64,000 nucleotides of DNA from Lates calcarifer (Eukaryota > Chordata > Actinopteri > Centropomidae). Both the position numbers and the translations under genes were made by a program. The stretch is from assembly GCF_001640805.2 (NCBI RefSeq), contig NC_066838.1, positions 6,404,601 to 6,468,600 on the forward strand, in the 5' to 3' direction. The notes beneath the pieces are model-generated. The model worked only from the letters and a program-made list of their open reading frames with translations. It did not search any database and had not been told where the DNA came from. Position 1 is the stretch's first letter; each line of letters opens with the position of its first letter. This document shows positions 62,601 through 64,000 of the stretch, in pieces.

Positions 62601-64000
62601 TTAATGTCATCCCTCCACCAAGATTTTTGTATTGTTGATATTATAAGATTTCATAATGTATATGATGCAAATCGGTTCTTCATTTCCTTTAAGTGATCAA
62701 TTCCTTGATGCAGTCAGTCTCTCTGACCAGACAGTCTTTAGAAAAAGCAGTTAACTGCTTTGCACCTCTGTGTGTTGGAAAGAAGATCATTAGAACTGTA
62801 ACTGTGGACCTGAAGTTGCATTAATGTAAAGATGTGTTGTAGGTCTTATGCACATGGCTCACTCTAACTTTCAGAGAAACAGTTACTGAGCCTTTCAAAC
62901 CTGCCTGCAAGCATCACACTTATGCTTTATTCATATGTGACTCACTGTCTGGAGTGGGGTGTTACTCTAAATGATGAGGTGCACCTATTAAAGTGGATAC
63001 TCAGCGTATCCAAAATGTCAAGGGCAAGATTGCCTTAATGTGAAAATGAACTAGCTGAGCTGTGTGCACATGTGGAGAAGTTGACATTTTTGTGGCAAAG
63101 GTGACAAGTCAACCCCAAACATAGCTCCAGCCACATTTTTCTCTTTCACTCTTTTTACCAGATTTGGTCATGTTTTTTGATTCACTGCTTTCATCCATTA
63201 ATCAAGAAACTTTCTGTACCAACAGTATGTAGCCCGTAATGCATGCATTTTCTGTGTGCATTTTCCCTCTATTTGTTAAGAAAATTTAGTACCTTGGATA
63301 TTCAGATGTTAGAAAATGAACCTCAGAATAACTCAGTCCATTGCTGTCTTTCACAGAGCGCTTCCTCCCTGGCAGTTGGTGAGTATAACTTAATGACAGC
63401 AGTGTTTGCATGATAAAATAATAAGGTACGTATATTTTATATACGTGGTTATGTAGGACAGCATGTGCTAGAGCCACGTTACCTTGAGTGTGACAGATGA
63501 CCGTTCTTCTGCTGTCTACCTGCTCAACAAAGAGGAATGTTTATGACTGTTTGTGTGTGTGTATGTGTGCACTCAATCAAGCATGCATTCTTGCCTCTGT
63601 ATGTAAGAGTGAGAGTCAATCAGAGCGACAGTCTGCATTAGAGAAGAGAAATAACAGAGGAAGAGAGTGCAGAAAGAAAGGAATAAGAAAAAAAAAACAC
63701 AATAATAGGAAATCTGTCTGATGCGGAGTGTGTGTTAGCAGATTTCTATATTTTATGTAAATCTTAACCTTTCTACCAGTGCTGGCTATCAGGCTTGTTG
63801 ACAGCATGGTGCGTATCTGTCCTGTTGACAAGACGAGCAAAGAGAGAAAGAGAGAGAGAAAAGACCTGTCACCGCTGACTAATTACACTGCAAGCAAACA
63901 GTTGAGTCCTCTGTTTACATTTGGACAGCCAAGGGAGGCTGAGATGAGCATCATTAATCAGATTTTTCTATTGCATACTACCAACACACGCACACACACA
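62601..64000. other. gene-free end of window
   Basis: No gene was recognised. GA-rich sequence lies at 63630-63690 and 63838-63865, and a short CA run reaches the window edge (about 63986-64000). Confidence 0.6.

Noticed and set aside
1..64000. CRISPR array, operon or prophage
   Set aside because: No regular direct repeats with unique spacers, no ribosome-binding-site gene strings and no phage genes; the sequence is vertebrate nuclear DNA.

Overview
The window looks like nuclear DNA of a ray-finned fish, most likely a percomorph teleost. There are no bacterial-style genes. Short exons are separated by kilobase introns with GT-AG borders. Microsatellites (GT, CT, GATA) are abundant, and several dispersed repeat types are ones I associate with teleost genomes. 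By eye the window is about 40% G+C. Most open frames are 60-90 codons, as expected by chance; none outside the exons below resembles a protein I know.

Positions 1 to about 40,070 hold the 3' part of one gene on the + strand, tafa5 (fam19a5), which encodes a small secreted cysteine-rich, chemokine-like protein of the nervous system. Three coding exons are visible. The first (10311-10460) carries the N-terminal half of the mature TAFA domain. The second (22222-22349) carries the C-terminal half. The third is a short 44-nt exon (36252-36295) that gives the last seven residues and a stop. The splice phases fit exactly across the first junction. A further acceptor at 38506 opens a long 3' UTR exon with candidate poly(A) signals near 39,800 and 40,045. 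The signal-peptide exon was not found and probably lies upstream of the window.

Introns: 1-10310, 10461-22221, 22350-36251 and 36296-38506. They contain dispersed repeats, G-quadruplex motifs (6068, 27879, 30648), perfect palindromes or hairpins (9619, 27220, 28953, 33498, 37732), a small CpG-island-like block (about 35,460-35,700), and segments that could be cis-regulatory elements.

From about 40,070 to 64,000 I recognise no gene. This stretch contains dispersed repeats, a complete small Tc1/mariner-type MITE (51464-51727) beside a tandemly repeated unit, a GATA microsatellite, a long polypyrimidine tract (59107-59662) with a 54-nt CT run nearby, and one exon-like open segment (42936-43096) of unknown identity. 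I did not find a new multi-gene system. The most useful leads are the alternative C-terminus of tafa5, the intragenic CpG-rich block, the strong G-quadruplex motifs and the perfect hairpins.
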